A DNA stretch of 64,000 nt. Origin: Sphingobium soli. GTDB taxonomy: Bacteria > Pseudomonadota > Alphaproteobacteria > Sphingomonadales > Sphingomonadaceae. Numbering within the stretch: the first letter of the stretch is position 1; each line of letters starts with the position of its first letter. Of the stretch, positions 52,998 through 61,502 are shown piece by piece. Made by a program: the position numbers and the translations under genes. Below the pieces are notes generated by a model. That model was not told the DNA's origin and did not search any database. It saw nothing but the letters and a program-made list of their open reading frames with translations. The DNA lies in assembly GCF_020782245.1 (NCBI RefSeq), contig NZ_JAJGNP010000016.1, positions 20,353-84,352 of the forward strand, written 5' to 3'.

Positions 52998-54156
52998 CGC
53001 CGAACCTGAAAATATCGCGCGGACGAGCGAGCCGCAGGCCTCCGAACAGGACGCGCAGCAGGCCCGGCGCAACAGCACCCGGCGCAAATGGCTGATCCGG
53101 CTGGGTTTGTTGGTGCTGGTGGTCGCCCTGCTGTGGGGCGCCTGGTATCTTTTGTTCGGCCGCAATCATGTTAGCACCGACAATGCCTATGTGAATGCGG
53201 AAATGGCGCAGGTGACGCCGCTGATCGGCGCGCAGGCGATCGACGTGCTGGTCAGCGACACGCAGTCGGTCAAGAAGGGCGATATTCTCGTCAAGCTTGA
53301 TCCGACCAACGCCCAGATCGCCGTCGCGCAGGCAGAAGCCGACTTGGCTGAAGCGCGCCGTCGTTTCCGCCAGACCGATGCGACCAGCGATTCGCTTGCC
53401 GCGCAGGTTCAGGCCCGCAGCGCCGATATCGTTCAGGCGCGTGCCCAGCTTACCACCGCGCAGGCCGATCTTGAAAAGGCGCGCGTCGACTTGCAGCGCC
53501 GCGAAGCGCTGGTTGCCGATGGCGCCGTGTCGGGTGACGAAGTGACCGCCGCGCAGACCGCTTATGCCAGTGCGCGGGCGGCGCTCAGGCTGGCGCAAGC
53601 GGGCGTCAAGACGGCTGAGGCGACGCGCGGTGCGGCGACTGGCCAATTGGAAGCCAACCAGGCGCTGGTGCGCGGGTCGACCGAAGACACCGACCCGGCG
53701 GTCCTGGCCGCGAAGGCGCGGCTCGAATCGGCTAAGCTCGATCTGGAACGCACGACCATTCGCGCGCCGATCGATGGTGTCGTCACCAAGCGGCAGGTGC
53801 AGGTCGGCCAGCGCGTTGCGCAGGGCAGCCCGATCATGTCCATCGTCCCGATTTCGCAGGTCTATGTCGATGCCAATTTCAAGGAAAAGCAGTTGCGCGG
53901 CGTCCGCATTGGCATGCCCGCCAAGGTGACGTCCGACCTTTATGGTGGTGACGTCGTCTATCATGGCAAGATTGTGGGTTTTTCCGGTGGCACCGGCTCT
54001 TCCATGGCGCTGATCCCTGCGCAGAACGCGACCGGCAACTGGATCAAGGTGGTGCAGCGCCTGCCGTTGAGGATCGCGCTTGATCCCAAGGAACTGGCTG
54101 CGCACCCGCTGCGCGTCGGCCTCTCGATGGAAGTCGAGATCGACCTGGCCGACTGA
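52990..54156 (+). CDS. HlyD/EmrA-type membrane fusion protein
   Basis: 388 residues: one membrane helix (LIRLGLLVLVVALLWGAWYLLFG, about 35-57), then the biotinyl-lipoyl-like domain with VSTDNAYVNAEMAQVTPLIGAQ, a coiled-coil hairpin, and IRAPIDGVVTKRQVQVGQRV. It links the inner-membrane transporter to the NodT tunnel. EmrA-like helices at the N-terminus point to an MFS partner, which follows. Confidence 0.94.
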   Translation: MADAEPENIARTSEPQASEQDAQQARRNSTRRKWLIRLGLLVLVVALLWGAWYLLFGRNHVSTDNAYVNAEMAQVTPLIGAQAIDVLVSDTQSVKKGDILVKLDPTNAQIAVAQAEADLAEARRRFRQTDATSDSLAAQVQARSADIVQARAQLTTAQADLEKARVDLQRREALVADGAVSGDEVTAAQTAYASARAALRLAQAGVKTAEATRGAATGQLEANQALVRGSTEDTDPAVLAAKARLESAKLDLERTTIRAPIDGVVTKRQVQVGQRVAQGSPIMSIVPISQVYVDANFKEKQLRGVRIGMPAKVTSDLYGGDVVYHGKIVGFSGGTGSSMALIPAQNATGNWIKVVQRLPLRIALDPKELAAHPLRVGLSMEVEIDLAD

Positions 54157-54170
54157 AGGGAGCGCGCGGC

Positions 54171-55700
54171 ATGGCGAGCGAAGACGATATCTTCTCGCGG
54201 CTTTCGCCGCGCACCCGGACGCTGGCGGGACTGGTTCTGGCATTGAGCAATTTGATGGTCGTGCTCGATCTGACCATCGCCAACGTGTCGGTTCCGCACA
54301 TTGCCGGCAATCTTGGCATTTCTCCCGATCAGGGAACGTGGATTATCACCTCCTACGCCGTGGCGGAGGCGATCTGCGTACCGTTGACCGGCTGGCTCGC
54401 GCAACGTTTCGGGGTGGTGCGGGTCTTCACCCTTGCGATGGCCGGCTTCGGTCTTTTTTCCGTTCTGTGTGGCCTGTCGACGACGCTTGGCATGCTCGTC
54501 GCCTGCCGGATCGGCCAGGGTATTTGCGGCGGTCCGATCATGCCGATGTCGCAGACGCTGCTGATGCGCATCTTTCCGCCCGAAACGCGCAATCGCGCGA
54601 TGGGCATGTGGGCGATGACGACATTGATGGGGCCGGCGCTGGGACCGATCGTCGGGGGATATATCAGCGACAATTGGAGCTGGCACTGGATTTTCTTCAT
54701 CAACCTGCCGATCGCCGTGCTGTGTGTCTTTGCCGCTCAGGCTTTGCTGCGGCCTGTCGAGACCGAAACGGCCCGGGTGCGCATTGACAAGGTCGGACTG
54801 GCATTGCTCGTCTTCTGGATCGGCTGTCTTCAGATCATGCTGGACATCGGCCGCGATCATGACTGGTTCGCGGATCCCACGATCATCGCGCTGGCGATCA
54901 TGGCTGCGCTCGGCTTCTGCGTCTTCGTCATCTGGGAGCTGACTGAGGAGCATCCGGTCGTGGACCTGCGTGTGTTCCGCCATGTTGGCTTCAGCTCTGC
55001 GCTTTTCACCCTGTCGCTGTGCTTCGGGTCCTATTTCGCCAGCATCGTCGTCATTCCGCAATGGCTTCAGATGTCGATGGGCTATACCGCGACCTGGGCG
55101 GGTATCGTGACCGCGCTCACCGCCATGGCGGCGTTGTTCACCGCGCCGATCGCCGCGCGGATGATGGCCAAGACGGACCCGCGCCTGCTGATTTCCTGCG
55201 CCGTCGCCTGGATCGGGATCATGTCGTTGTGGCGTGCCCATTGGACCAGCGGCATCGATTTTTATGGCATGGCCCTGCCGCAGTTCATTCAGGGCTTCGC
55301 CTTGCCCTTCTTCTTCATTCCGCTAACGACGCTCAGTCTGGGATCGGTGCTGCCCAGCGAAACCGCGTCGGCCGCCGGCCTCCAGAATTTCGTACGTACG
55401 ATGGCGACAGCGATCGCGACATCTCTGGTGCTGACCGAATGGGGTGATTCCCAGCGCGTGTCTCGCGCCGAAATGACGCGCGTGCTTCAGCCTGACCAGA
55501 CTCAGTCGCTCCTCTCGTCATTGGGCCTGTCGCCCGACCAGATCCGGCAGGTGATAGCCAATATCGTCGAGCAGGAGGCGACGGTGATCGCCATCGACCA
55601 TGTCTTCTTCATCTCCGCGATCATCCTCTTCGTCGCCGCCGCGATTGTGTGGATGGCGCCCAAGCCTGTCGGCAAGGTCGACACGTCCGCCGCGCATTGA
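54171..55700 (+). CDS. DHA2 family drug:proton transporter, EmrB-like
   Basis: 509 residues with fourteen predicted membrane segments. Typical DHA2 motifs: LVLALSNLMVVLDLTIANVSVPHIAGNLG with the membrane Asp, and the motif ITSYAVAEAICVPLTGWL. It exports drugs or toxic organics with proton entry. It follows the HlyD gene by 14 bases and completes the pump repressed by the TetR protein. Confidence 0.94.
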   Translation: MASEDDIFSRLSPRTRTLAGLVLALSNLMVVLDLTIANVSVPHIAGNLGISPDQGTWIITSYAVAEAICVPLTGWLAQRFGVVRVFTLAMAGFGLFSVLCGLSTTLGMLVACRIGQGICGGPIMPMSQTLLMRIFPPETRNRAMGMWAMTTLMGPALGPIVGGYISDNWSWHWIFFINLPIAVLCVFAAQALLRPVETETARVRIDKVGLALLVFWIGCLQIMLDIGRDHDWFADPTIIALAIMAALGFCVFVIWELTEEHPVVDLRVFRHVGFSSALFTLSLCFGSYFASIVVIPQWLQMSMGYTATWAGIVTALTAMAALFTAPIAARMMAKTDPRLLISCAVAWIGIMSLWRAHWTSGIDFYGMALPQFIQGFALPFFFIPLTTLSLGSVLPSETASAAGLQNFVRTMATAIATSLVLTEWGDSQRVSRAEMTRVLQPDQTQSLLSSLGLSPDQIRQVIANIVEQEATVIAIDHVFFISAIILFVAAAIVWMAPKPVGKVDTSAAH

Positions 55701-55715
55701 TAATGGAGCGGGGCG

Positions 55716-57320
55716 TCAGCCGCGCCACCGTCCAAGGATCGCGCCGTCCCGCAACACCGCGCGCGCTGCATTGTGGCCCGGCGCGCCGGTGACGCCGCCG
55801 CCGGGATGCGCTCCGGCGCCGCACATATACAGGCCGCGCAGTGGCCCGCGGTAGGCGCCATGGCCTAGCACCGGCCGCGCCGCCCACATCTGATCCAGCG
55901 TCAAGGCGCCATGCATGATGTCGCCGTCGATCAGCCCGAATGTGCGCTCAAGGTCGAGCGGCGAGTGGATCTGACGAGCGATAACGCTGCGGGCAAAGCC
56001 CGGCGCCTGGGCATCGACCGTCGCGATGATGGTGTCGGCCGCCTCTTCCCGGGCATCGTCCCAACTCCGTCCGTCGGGCAGATGCGGCGCGAATTGCTGA
56101 CAGAACAGGCTGGCGACATGGCATCCGGCCGGCGCCAGGCTGTCATCGACGGTGGAGGGGATCAGCATTTCGACAATGGGCGCGCGCGACCAGCCGTCAC
56201 GCTTTGCGTCCATGAAGGCGCGATCCATATAATCCAGGCTGGGGGCGATGATGATGCCGGACTGATGACGCGCCCCTTCCCCCGGCAGGCAGCGGAAATC
56301 GGGCAGGGCGGACAGGGCAACATTCATGCGAAACGTGCCCGACCCGGTTCGGAAACCTTTGATACGCTTGACGAAGTCCGCTGGAAGGTCGTCGGGTTCC
56401 ATCATCCGCTCATAGAGCAGCCTTGGCCCGACATTGGCGATGACCCTTTTGGCCATGACCTCCTCGCCGCCCTCCAGACGCACGCCTACAGCCTTGTCGC
56501 CATCGACCAGCACGCGCGCGACGGGCGCTTCCAGACTGACCTCGACCCCCATCGCCTGGACAACCCGCGCCATCGCCTGAGTGATGGATCCCATGCCGCC
56601 GACGACATGCCCCCAGGCGCCTTTCTTCCCGTTCACTTCACCGAAAACATGGTGCAGCAGGACATAGGCGCTGCCGGGGGTGTCGGGCGACGCATAGTTG
56701 CCGACCACCGCGTCAAAGCCGAAGGCGGCCTTGACCGGGTCGGACTCAAACCAGCTATCCAGGAAGCCGCGCGCTGATTTGGTGAACAGGTCCAGCACAT
56801 CGCGCTGCTGTTCGATGGTGAGCGCTGCGACATGTCGACCCTGCCTTAACGCATCGAGCATCATTGTCATGCCGTCGCCGACATTGGGCGGGCATGTCAG
56901 CACCAGGTCGCGGATGACATTCGCCACCGTTTCCAGCGACGCATAATAAGCAGGCAAGGCGTCGGCGTCGCGCGGACTGAATTTGGCGAATTCGGCTTGC
57001 GTCCGCGCGATGCCGCCGCCCAGAATGAGATATTGGTCGTCCGGCAAAGGCAGGAAATTGCTCACCGGCCGCTCGATGACTTTGTAGCCCTGGTCGATCA
57101 GCCGCATGTCGCGAATGATCCTGGGGTGGAGAAGGCTTACCGTGTAACTCGCCGTCGAATTGCGGAAGCCGGGATGAAATTCTTCGGTGACGGCCGCGCC
57201 GCCGACTATCGCGCGGCGTTCGAGGATCCGGACCCTGTAGCCTGCGCGTGCCAGATAAAAGGCGCAGACCAAGCCATTATGTCCGCCCCCGATGATCACG
57301 GCATCATAGCGCTTGCCCAT
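55716..57320 (-). CDS. FAD-dependent phytoene-desaturase-like oxidoreductase (PYROXD2-like)
   Basis: 534 residues. An N-terminal dinucleotide motif (AVIIGGGHNGLVCAFYLARAG) and GGAAVTEEFHPGF, then a C-terminal FAD motif (YMCGAGAHPGGGVTGAPGHNAAR). It resembles amine-oxidase-fold phytoene dehydrogenases and the PYROXD2 branch. No carotenoid genes are adjacent, so its substrate is unknown. GAGGGG precedes ATG 57320. It is convergent with the efflux operon. Confidence 0.88.
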   Translation of the reverse strand: MGKRYDAVIIGGGHNGLVCAFYLARAGYRVRILERRAIVGGAAVTEEFHPGFRNSTASYTVSLLHPRIIRDMRLIDQGYKVIERPVSNFLPLPDDQYLILGGGIARTQAEFAKFSPRDADALPAYYASLETVANVIRDLVLTCPPNVGDGMTMMLDALRQGRHVAALTIEQQRDVLDLFTKSARGFLDSWFESDPVKAAFGFDAVVGNYASPDTPGSAYVLLHHVFGEVNGKKGAWGHVVGGMGSITQAMARVVQAMGVEVSLEAPVARVLVDGDKAVGVRLEGGEEVMAKRVIANVGPRLLYERMMEPDDLPADFVKRIKGFRTGSGTFRMNVALSALPDFRCLPGEGARHQSGIIIAPSLDYMDRAFMDAKRDGWSRAPIVEMLIPSTVDDSLAPAGCHVASLFCQQFAPHLPDGRSWDDAREEAADTIIATVDAQAPGFARSVIARQIHSPLDLERTFGLIDGDIMHGALTLDQMWAARPVLGHGAYRGPLRGLYMCGAGAHPGGGVTGAPGHNAARAVLRDGAILGRWRG

Positions 57321-57411
57321 GCCCCTCACTCCATCACGCTGCTCACTTTACAATCGTATAACAACTGCATGTGCAAAGTCGATGAAGCTGTCGCGTTCGC
57401 CGTCGGCGTGA

Positions 57412-57927
57412 TCAGGCGGTACGATCCGGCTGCTCGCCCCAATCTGCAAGGATGCTGGCCCGACTTGCTGCCTTTTCCCAGGGAAATACGAACCAGTCCT
57501 TGGTTACTGCCCGGTCGATCGTTTCCGCGCGATAGTCCACCTGCGCCGCCGATCGGCTGTTATCGATCAACACCGCCACGCGCAGCAGCGCCGCGTCGGC
57601 TTCGCCGAGCGCGCTGCGCAGGCGCTGGATCGTGCGCCCGCTGTCATTGATGTCGTCCACCACCAGCAGCCGTTCGCCGGCCTTCACCCGCAATCGCAAT
57701 TCGCCCAGCAGCGTTTCGGCAAAGGCCGGGACCTGCGCGGAAAGATCGACCGATAGCATCGGTCGTCCCAAAGCATGACTAAGCCAGGTTGCCGGCGCCA
57801 GCCCGCCGCGGCCGATGCCCACGATCCAGTCGGGTCGCCAGCCAGACGCGATCACGGCGTCGGCCAAGAGATCGATCTGCGCCAGAAAGCGCGCCATCTC
57901 TATGTCGGTCAGGATCGGTTTCTGCAT
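57412..57927 (-). CDS. Phosphoribosyltransferase-family protein
   Basis: 171 residues. The PRPP-binding motif LLVVDDINDSGRTIQRL is intact, with GIGRGGLAPATWLS earlier, which matches xanthine/hypoxanthine-type transferases. The base used is uncertain. It lies immediately after the symporter gene: the stop of that gene is four bases before ATG 57927 (AAAGGA gives the site); ATG 57933 would overlap. It may salvage a base brought in by the transporter, which is inference. Confidence 0.85.
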   Translation of the reverse strand: MQKPILTDIEMARFLAQIDLLADAVIASGWRPDWIVGIGRGGLAPATWLSHALGRPMLSVDLSAQVPAFAETLLGELRLRVKAGERLLVVDDINDSGRTIQRLRSALGEADAALLRVAVLIDNSRSAAQVDYRAETIDRAVTKDWFVFPWEKAASRASILADWGEQPDRTA

Positions 57928-57929
57928 TG

Positions 57930-58925
57930 TCATCCTTTCACCATCGCAGCGTCTCCCTCGATGGCAGCCTGCGCACCATAGCGTCGCGCGAGCCAGGCGC
58001 AGGCCATCAGCTGTATCTGGTGAAAGACCATGACCGGCAACAGGATCGGCCCCGCCATCGCCGCCGGAAACAACACGCCGGCGATGGGCACGCCCGAGGC
58101 CAGGCTCTTCTTGGACCCGCAAAATTGCAGCACGATCGCATCCTCGCGGGACAACCCCATCAGCCGCCCCAGACCCCAGCTGGTCAGCAATATGATGATC
58201 AGCAGACCGGCCGAAACGGCGACCAGCGTCAGCATCTCATCCTGCGACACGGCCCGCCACAATCCTTCCACGACAGCGGCGGAAAAAGCGGCATAGACCA
58301 CCAGCAGGATCGATCCCCTATCCACGCGGCCGATCTTCGCCCGGTGCCGATCGATGAAGCCGCCGATCCAGGGGCGCAGCATATGGCCAAGGACGAAGGG
58401 CAGCAGCAATTGCAGCACGATCCCCTCCACGGCGGAGAGGGAAATGAGGCTTCCGCCTCCGCCCCGCTGTATCAACAGCGCGACCAGCAGCGGTGTCACC
58501 ACTATGCCCAACAGATTGGAGAAGGAGGCGCTGACCACGGAGGCGGCGACATTGCCGCGGGCGATCGCGGTGAAGGCGATGGAGGACTGAACCGTCGATG
58601 GCAGCAAGGTCAGGAACAGCAATCCGGTGCCCAAGCTTTCCGGCAATGGGCCGAATCGGCTGATTAGCCATCCCAATATGGGAAAGAGGAGGAAGGTCAT
58701 CGCCAATGTCGCGCCATGGAGTTTCCAGGCGCGGGCGCCCTGCCAGATGGCGGCGCGCGACAATTTCGCGCCGTGGAGGAAAAAAAGCAGCACGATGCCC
58801 GCATCCGCCATGCCCTCGGCAATGCGCGCGCCCTGGCCGCGCGCCGGCAGCACGGACGCTAGGGCGACGGTCGCAATCAGCATCAGCAGAAACGGGTCGA
58901 GCGCTTGGCGCAATCGGTTCATCAT
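57930..58925 (-). CDS. Bile acid:sodium symporter family transporter (SLC10A7-like)
   Basis: 331 residues with about ten membrane helices: PFLLMLIATVALASVLPARGQ, GIVLLFFLHGAKLS, LPSTVQSSIAFTAIARGN and FCGSKKSLASGVPIAGVLFP. These motifs are typical of the YfeH/SLC10A7 branch. Bacterial substrates vary and none can be assigned. The adjacent phosphoribosyltransferase is coupled. ATG 58925 is chosen; 58922 is adjacent. Confidence 0.9.
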   Translation of the reverse strand: MMNRLRQALDPFLLMLIATVALASVLPARGQGARIAEGMADAGIVLLFFLHGAKLSRAAIWQGARAWKLHGATLAMTFLLFPILGWLISRFGPLPESLGTGLLFLTLLPSTVQSSIAFTAIARGNVAASVVSASFSNLLGIVVTPLLVALLIQRGGGGSLISLSAVEGIVLQLLLPFVLGHMLRPWIGGFIDRHRAKIGRVDRGSILLVVYAAFSAAVVEGLWRAVSQDEMLTLVAVSAGLLIIILLTSWGLGRLMGLSREDAIVLQFCGSKKSLASGVPIAGVLFPAAMAGPILLPVMVFHQIQLMACAWLARRYGAQAAIEGDAAMVKG

Positions 58926-59023
58926 CACATCTGGCACCATTTGATCGAAACGCAGGGGATAGACGCGCCCGTCAGACTGCGCCAACAATTTCCCTTTGCA
59001 GCGCAACAAGGGAGAGGCCGGGC

Positions 59024-59782
59024 GTGAGCGAGAATGTAGCGATCATGGAAAATGAGGGCGTGGTGGAGATCCATCTCGATCGCCCGGACAAGAAAAACGC
59101 TCTGACAGGCGCCATGTATCGCGCCATGATAGCCGCGCTGACGGATGCATCGGCACGCGAAGCGATTGGCGCGGTGCTGATTGCGGGACGGGGGGATGCC
59201 TTTTGCGCGGGAAATGACCTGGCGGATTTCAGGGCCGGTCCGGAAGGAGGGGCGGCAGCCTTTGATTTCATTCAGGCGATCGCCGCTTTCGACAAGCCGT
59301 TGGTGGCGGCGGTGCAGGGTTTGGCGGTCGGCGTCGGCACCACCATGCTCTTGCATTGCGACCTGATCTACGCCGCGCCTGACGCGCGTTTCATTTTGCC
59401 TTTCGTCAATCTGGGCCTGGTCCCCGAAGCGGGCTCCAGCCTGCTCACGCCCGCAATCCTAGGGCATGCCAAGGCAGCGGCAATGCTGCTGCTGGGCGAA
59501 CCGCTCGATGCCGAGGCTGCCGACCGCGCGGGTCTGATCACGGCTATCATACCCAGCGAGGCGCTGATCGACCATGCCCGAACCAAGGCCGCAGCGCTGG
59601 TAGCCAAACCGCCCCAGGCTCTCACAGCGACGCGCAGGCTGATGAAGGGCGATCCTGCGCTGTTGGCCAGCAGGATGCAGCAGGAGGCCGCATTGTTCCG
59701 GCAGGCTATGGCTTCGCCCGAAGCTGTGGAAGCCTTCACCGCCTTCTTCGAAAAGCGCCCGCCGGTGTTCCGCCGGGATTGA
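59024..59782 (+). CDS. Enoyl-CoA hydratase/isomerase family protein
   Basis: 252 residues. The crotonase fold is clear: VVEIHLDRPDKKNALTGAMY, AGRGDAFCAGNDLADFR (oxyanion-hole region) and GLAVGVGTTMLLHCDLIYAAPDARFILPFVNLGLVPEAGSS. The E of GLVPEAG is the usual catalytic glutamate position. GTG 59024 has GGAGAGG upstream. Its role in a specific fatty acid or aromatic pathway is not shown by neighbours. Confidence 0.92.
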   Translation: MSENVAIMENEGVVEIHLDRPDKKNALTGAMYRAMIAALTDASAREAIGAVLIAGRGDAFCAGNDLADFRAGPEGGAAAFDFIQAIAAFDKPLVAAVQGLAVGVGTTMLLHCDLIYAAPDARFILPFVNLGLVPEAGSSLLTPAILGHAKAAAMLLLGEPLDAEAADRAGLITAIIPSEALIDHARTKAAALVAKPPQALTATRRLMKGDPALLASRMQQEAALFRQAMASPEAVEAFTAFFEKRPPVFRRD

Positions 59783-59833
59783 ACCACTTGCGCGCGGGGA
59801 CTGCCGATTGTCGGGTCTGCTGTCGTTGCTGGA

Positions 59834-60880
59834 TTAGGGATGGAGCATCCGCATCCAGCGTGCGAAGTCGAGACTGCGGTTGTCCTGGGCCAGCAGGTGC
59901 GGTTGCGACCAGAAATCCGCGCCGCGCTGACGCGCTTGCCCGGGGGCGATGCCGAAGGCGCTTCTGAAGGCGCGACTGAACGCGGATTCGCTCGCAAAGC
60001 CGCAATCGCGGGCGATCTCACCAATCTTGCGCCGTTGATTGGCGGGGCTCGACAGGATGATCGCCGCCACCGCCAGACGACGACGGCGGACATAGTCCGC
60101 GATCCCGCCGACCGGCTGGAAGGTTCGATACAGGGTTGCGCGTGACATGCCCAGGCTTTGTGCGAGCGACGCGGCGTCAAGCGATGGCTCTCTAAGCCGC
60201 CGGTCTATCTCCTGCGCCACTTTGCGGAACGGGGATAGGGGCGCGGGGGCCGTAGGCGCAAACCCACCGCCGCCCTGATCGGCTAGCATCGTTGTTACCA
60301 GCGCGACGGTCGATCGGGCCGCGACCTGGGCATCCCCCGGGGTCAGCGTGGGCAACCGGTCGACAAGCGCACGCATATAGCTGCCGAGCATCGCCGCGAT
60401 CGCCCCGTTTGCAGGCAGCACATGTCCGTGCAGCCGGGACGCGTCGTCACAATGGTGCGCGAGGAAAGAGCGGGGTATCAGCACCGAGATGTTCGTGAAA
60501 TCCGTCGCCCGTGTTTTCAGTCCTTGAGCCAGATCGAAGATGACGACGTCACCGGCGGTCACAACGACCGAATGGTCGGCTGCAACGCCAGCGAAACCAC
60601 CCTCCACATAGAGTTGGACCAGAAGGTGATCGAGGCCGCTGGTTGCGACCAGAGCAGCGTCTCGATCAAAGGCCAATGCGGAGGACTGGAACCGTCCGAC
60701 CATGATGGTGCCAAGATGCCACGCAGAAAGGTTGAGGCGATATTGCCGCTCATCGCCCAGGCAAGTCAGCGTGAACACATCCTGCACTGATTGGCGGAAA
60801 GCCGCCAGCGCCTCGGGTCCTGTCATCGCATCAGTGGAAATCCCGAACGAAGGTACAGACAAAGTTTCCGGTTTGTCCAT
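59834..60880 (-). CDS. AraC family transcriptional regulator
   Basis: 348 residues. The C-terminal AraC DNA-binding domain has two helix-turn-helices: LDAASLAQSLGMSRATLYRTFQ and RKIGEIARDCGFASESAFSRAFRSAFG. The N-terminus (about 30-210) is a cupin-like AraC-binding domain of the AraC_binding_2 type (YVEGGFAGVAADHSVVVTAGDVVIFDLAQG). It is convergent with the hydratase gene, so its targets are unclear. The start could also be ATG 60895. Confidence 0.9.
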   Translation of the reverse strand: MDKPETLSVPSFGISTDAMTGPEALAAFRQSVQDVFTLTCLGDERQYRLNLSAWHLGTIMVGRFQSSALAFDRDAALVATSGLDHLLVQLYVEGGFAGVAADHSVVVTAGDVVIFDLAQGLKTRATDFTNISVLIPRSFLAHHCDDASRLHGHVLPANGAIAAMLGSYMRALVDRLPTLTPGDAQVAARSTVALVTTMLADQGGGGFAPTAPAPLSPFRKVAQEIDRRLREPSLDAASLAQSLGMSRATLYRTFQPVGGIADYVRRRRLAVAAIILSSPANQRRKIGEIARDCGFASESAFSRAFRSAFGIAPGQARQRGADFWSQPHLLAQDNRSLDFARWMRMLHP

Positions 60881-60895
60881 CGGCGACAACCCCAT

Positions 60896-61502
60896 TCTTC
60901 CCTGGCGATTAACCATTCTTTGTGGGGGTTTAGCGTGATCGAGGCAATTTGTCTCAATTTTGCTGCACATCGTTTCAACGGCTGGGCCTGGCGTTGACAA
61001 TATGTCTTCAGCCGGATGATGGCCGGGCCACTGAGATTGGCCGGCGAGGGGCGCTGGAGGATATAGGCTATGATCGGCGCCGGGAAAAACGCGTGGCCAG
61101 GGATGGCGGCCGGGCATTCCCACAAGATCAAGGCAACCATTCCTTCGTCGCGTCCCGCCCCCCGTCTTTTCGCATTGTAGCGGAGACGGCTTCACTGTCT
61201 TCTGACGACGGCCAGGCGATGGCTGCGACCCCCATCGCCCGTTATCAGGAGCGGCGCTTGTCCTGGGCCATCGCGCCAGGGACAAGCGCCGGACGCGATG
61301 CCAGGATCAAAGCCCCGCAATGTTCGCATATATCTCCGATGCCGCGGCCGTCGTTCAGGGAAGGGCAAAATAGCTGCCTTAAAGTTCTATTCGTGATGAA
61401 CTGGTCCACGACCTTTGCGTTATGCCCTGTCTTGGCTTGTTCGCGCCGATATGGGAAATGGGCCGGCGACTTTGGTCCGAGCGAAATGACAGGAAGACAG
61501 GC
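60896..61502. other. Intergenic region with no supported gene
   Basis: About 600 bases between the divergent AraC and large exported protein genes. I see no ribosome-site-supported frame and no RNA gene. It must hold both promoters; AT-richer spots at 60945-60970 and 61375-61395 are candidates. Confidence 0.6.
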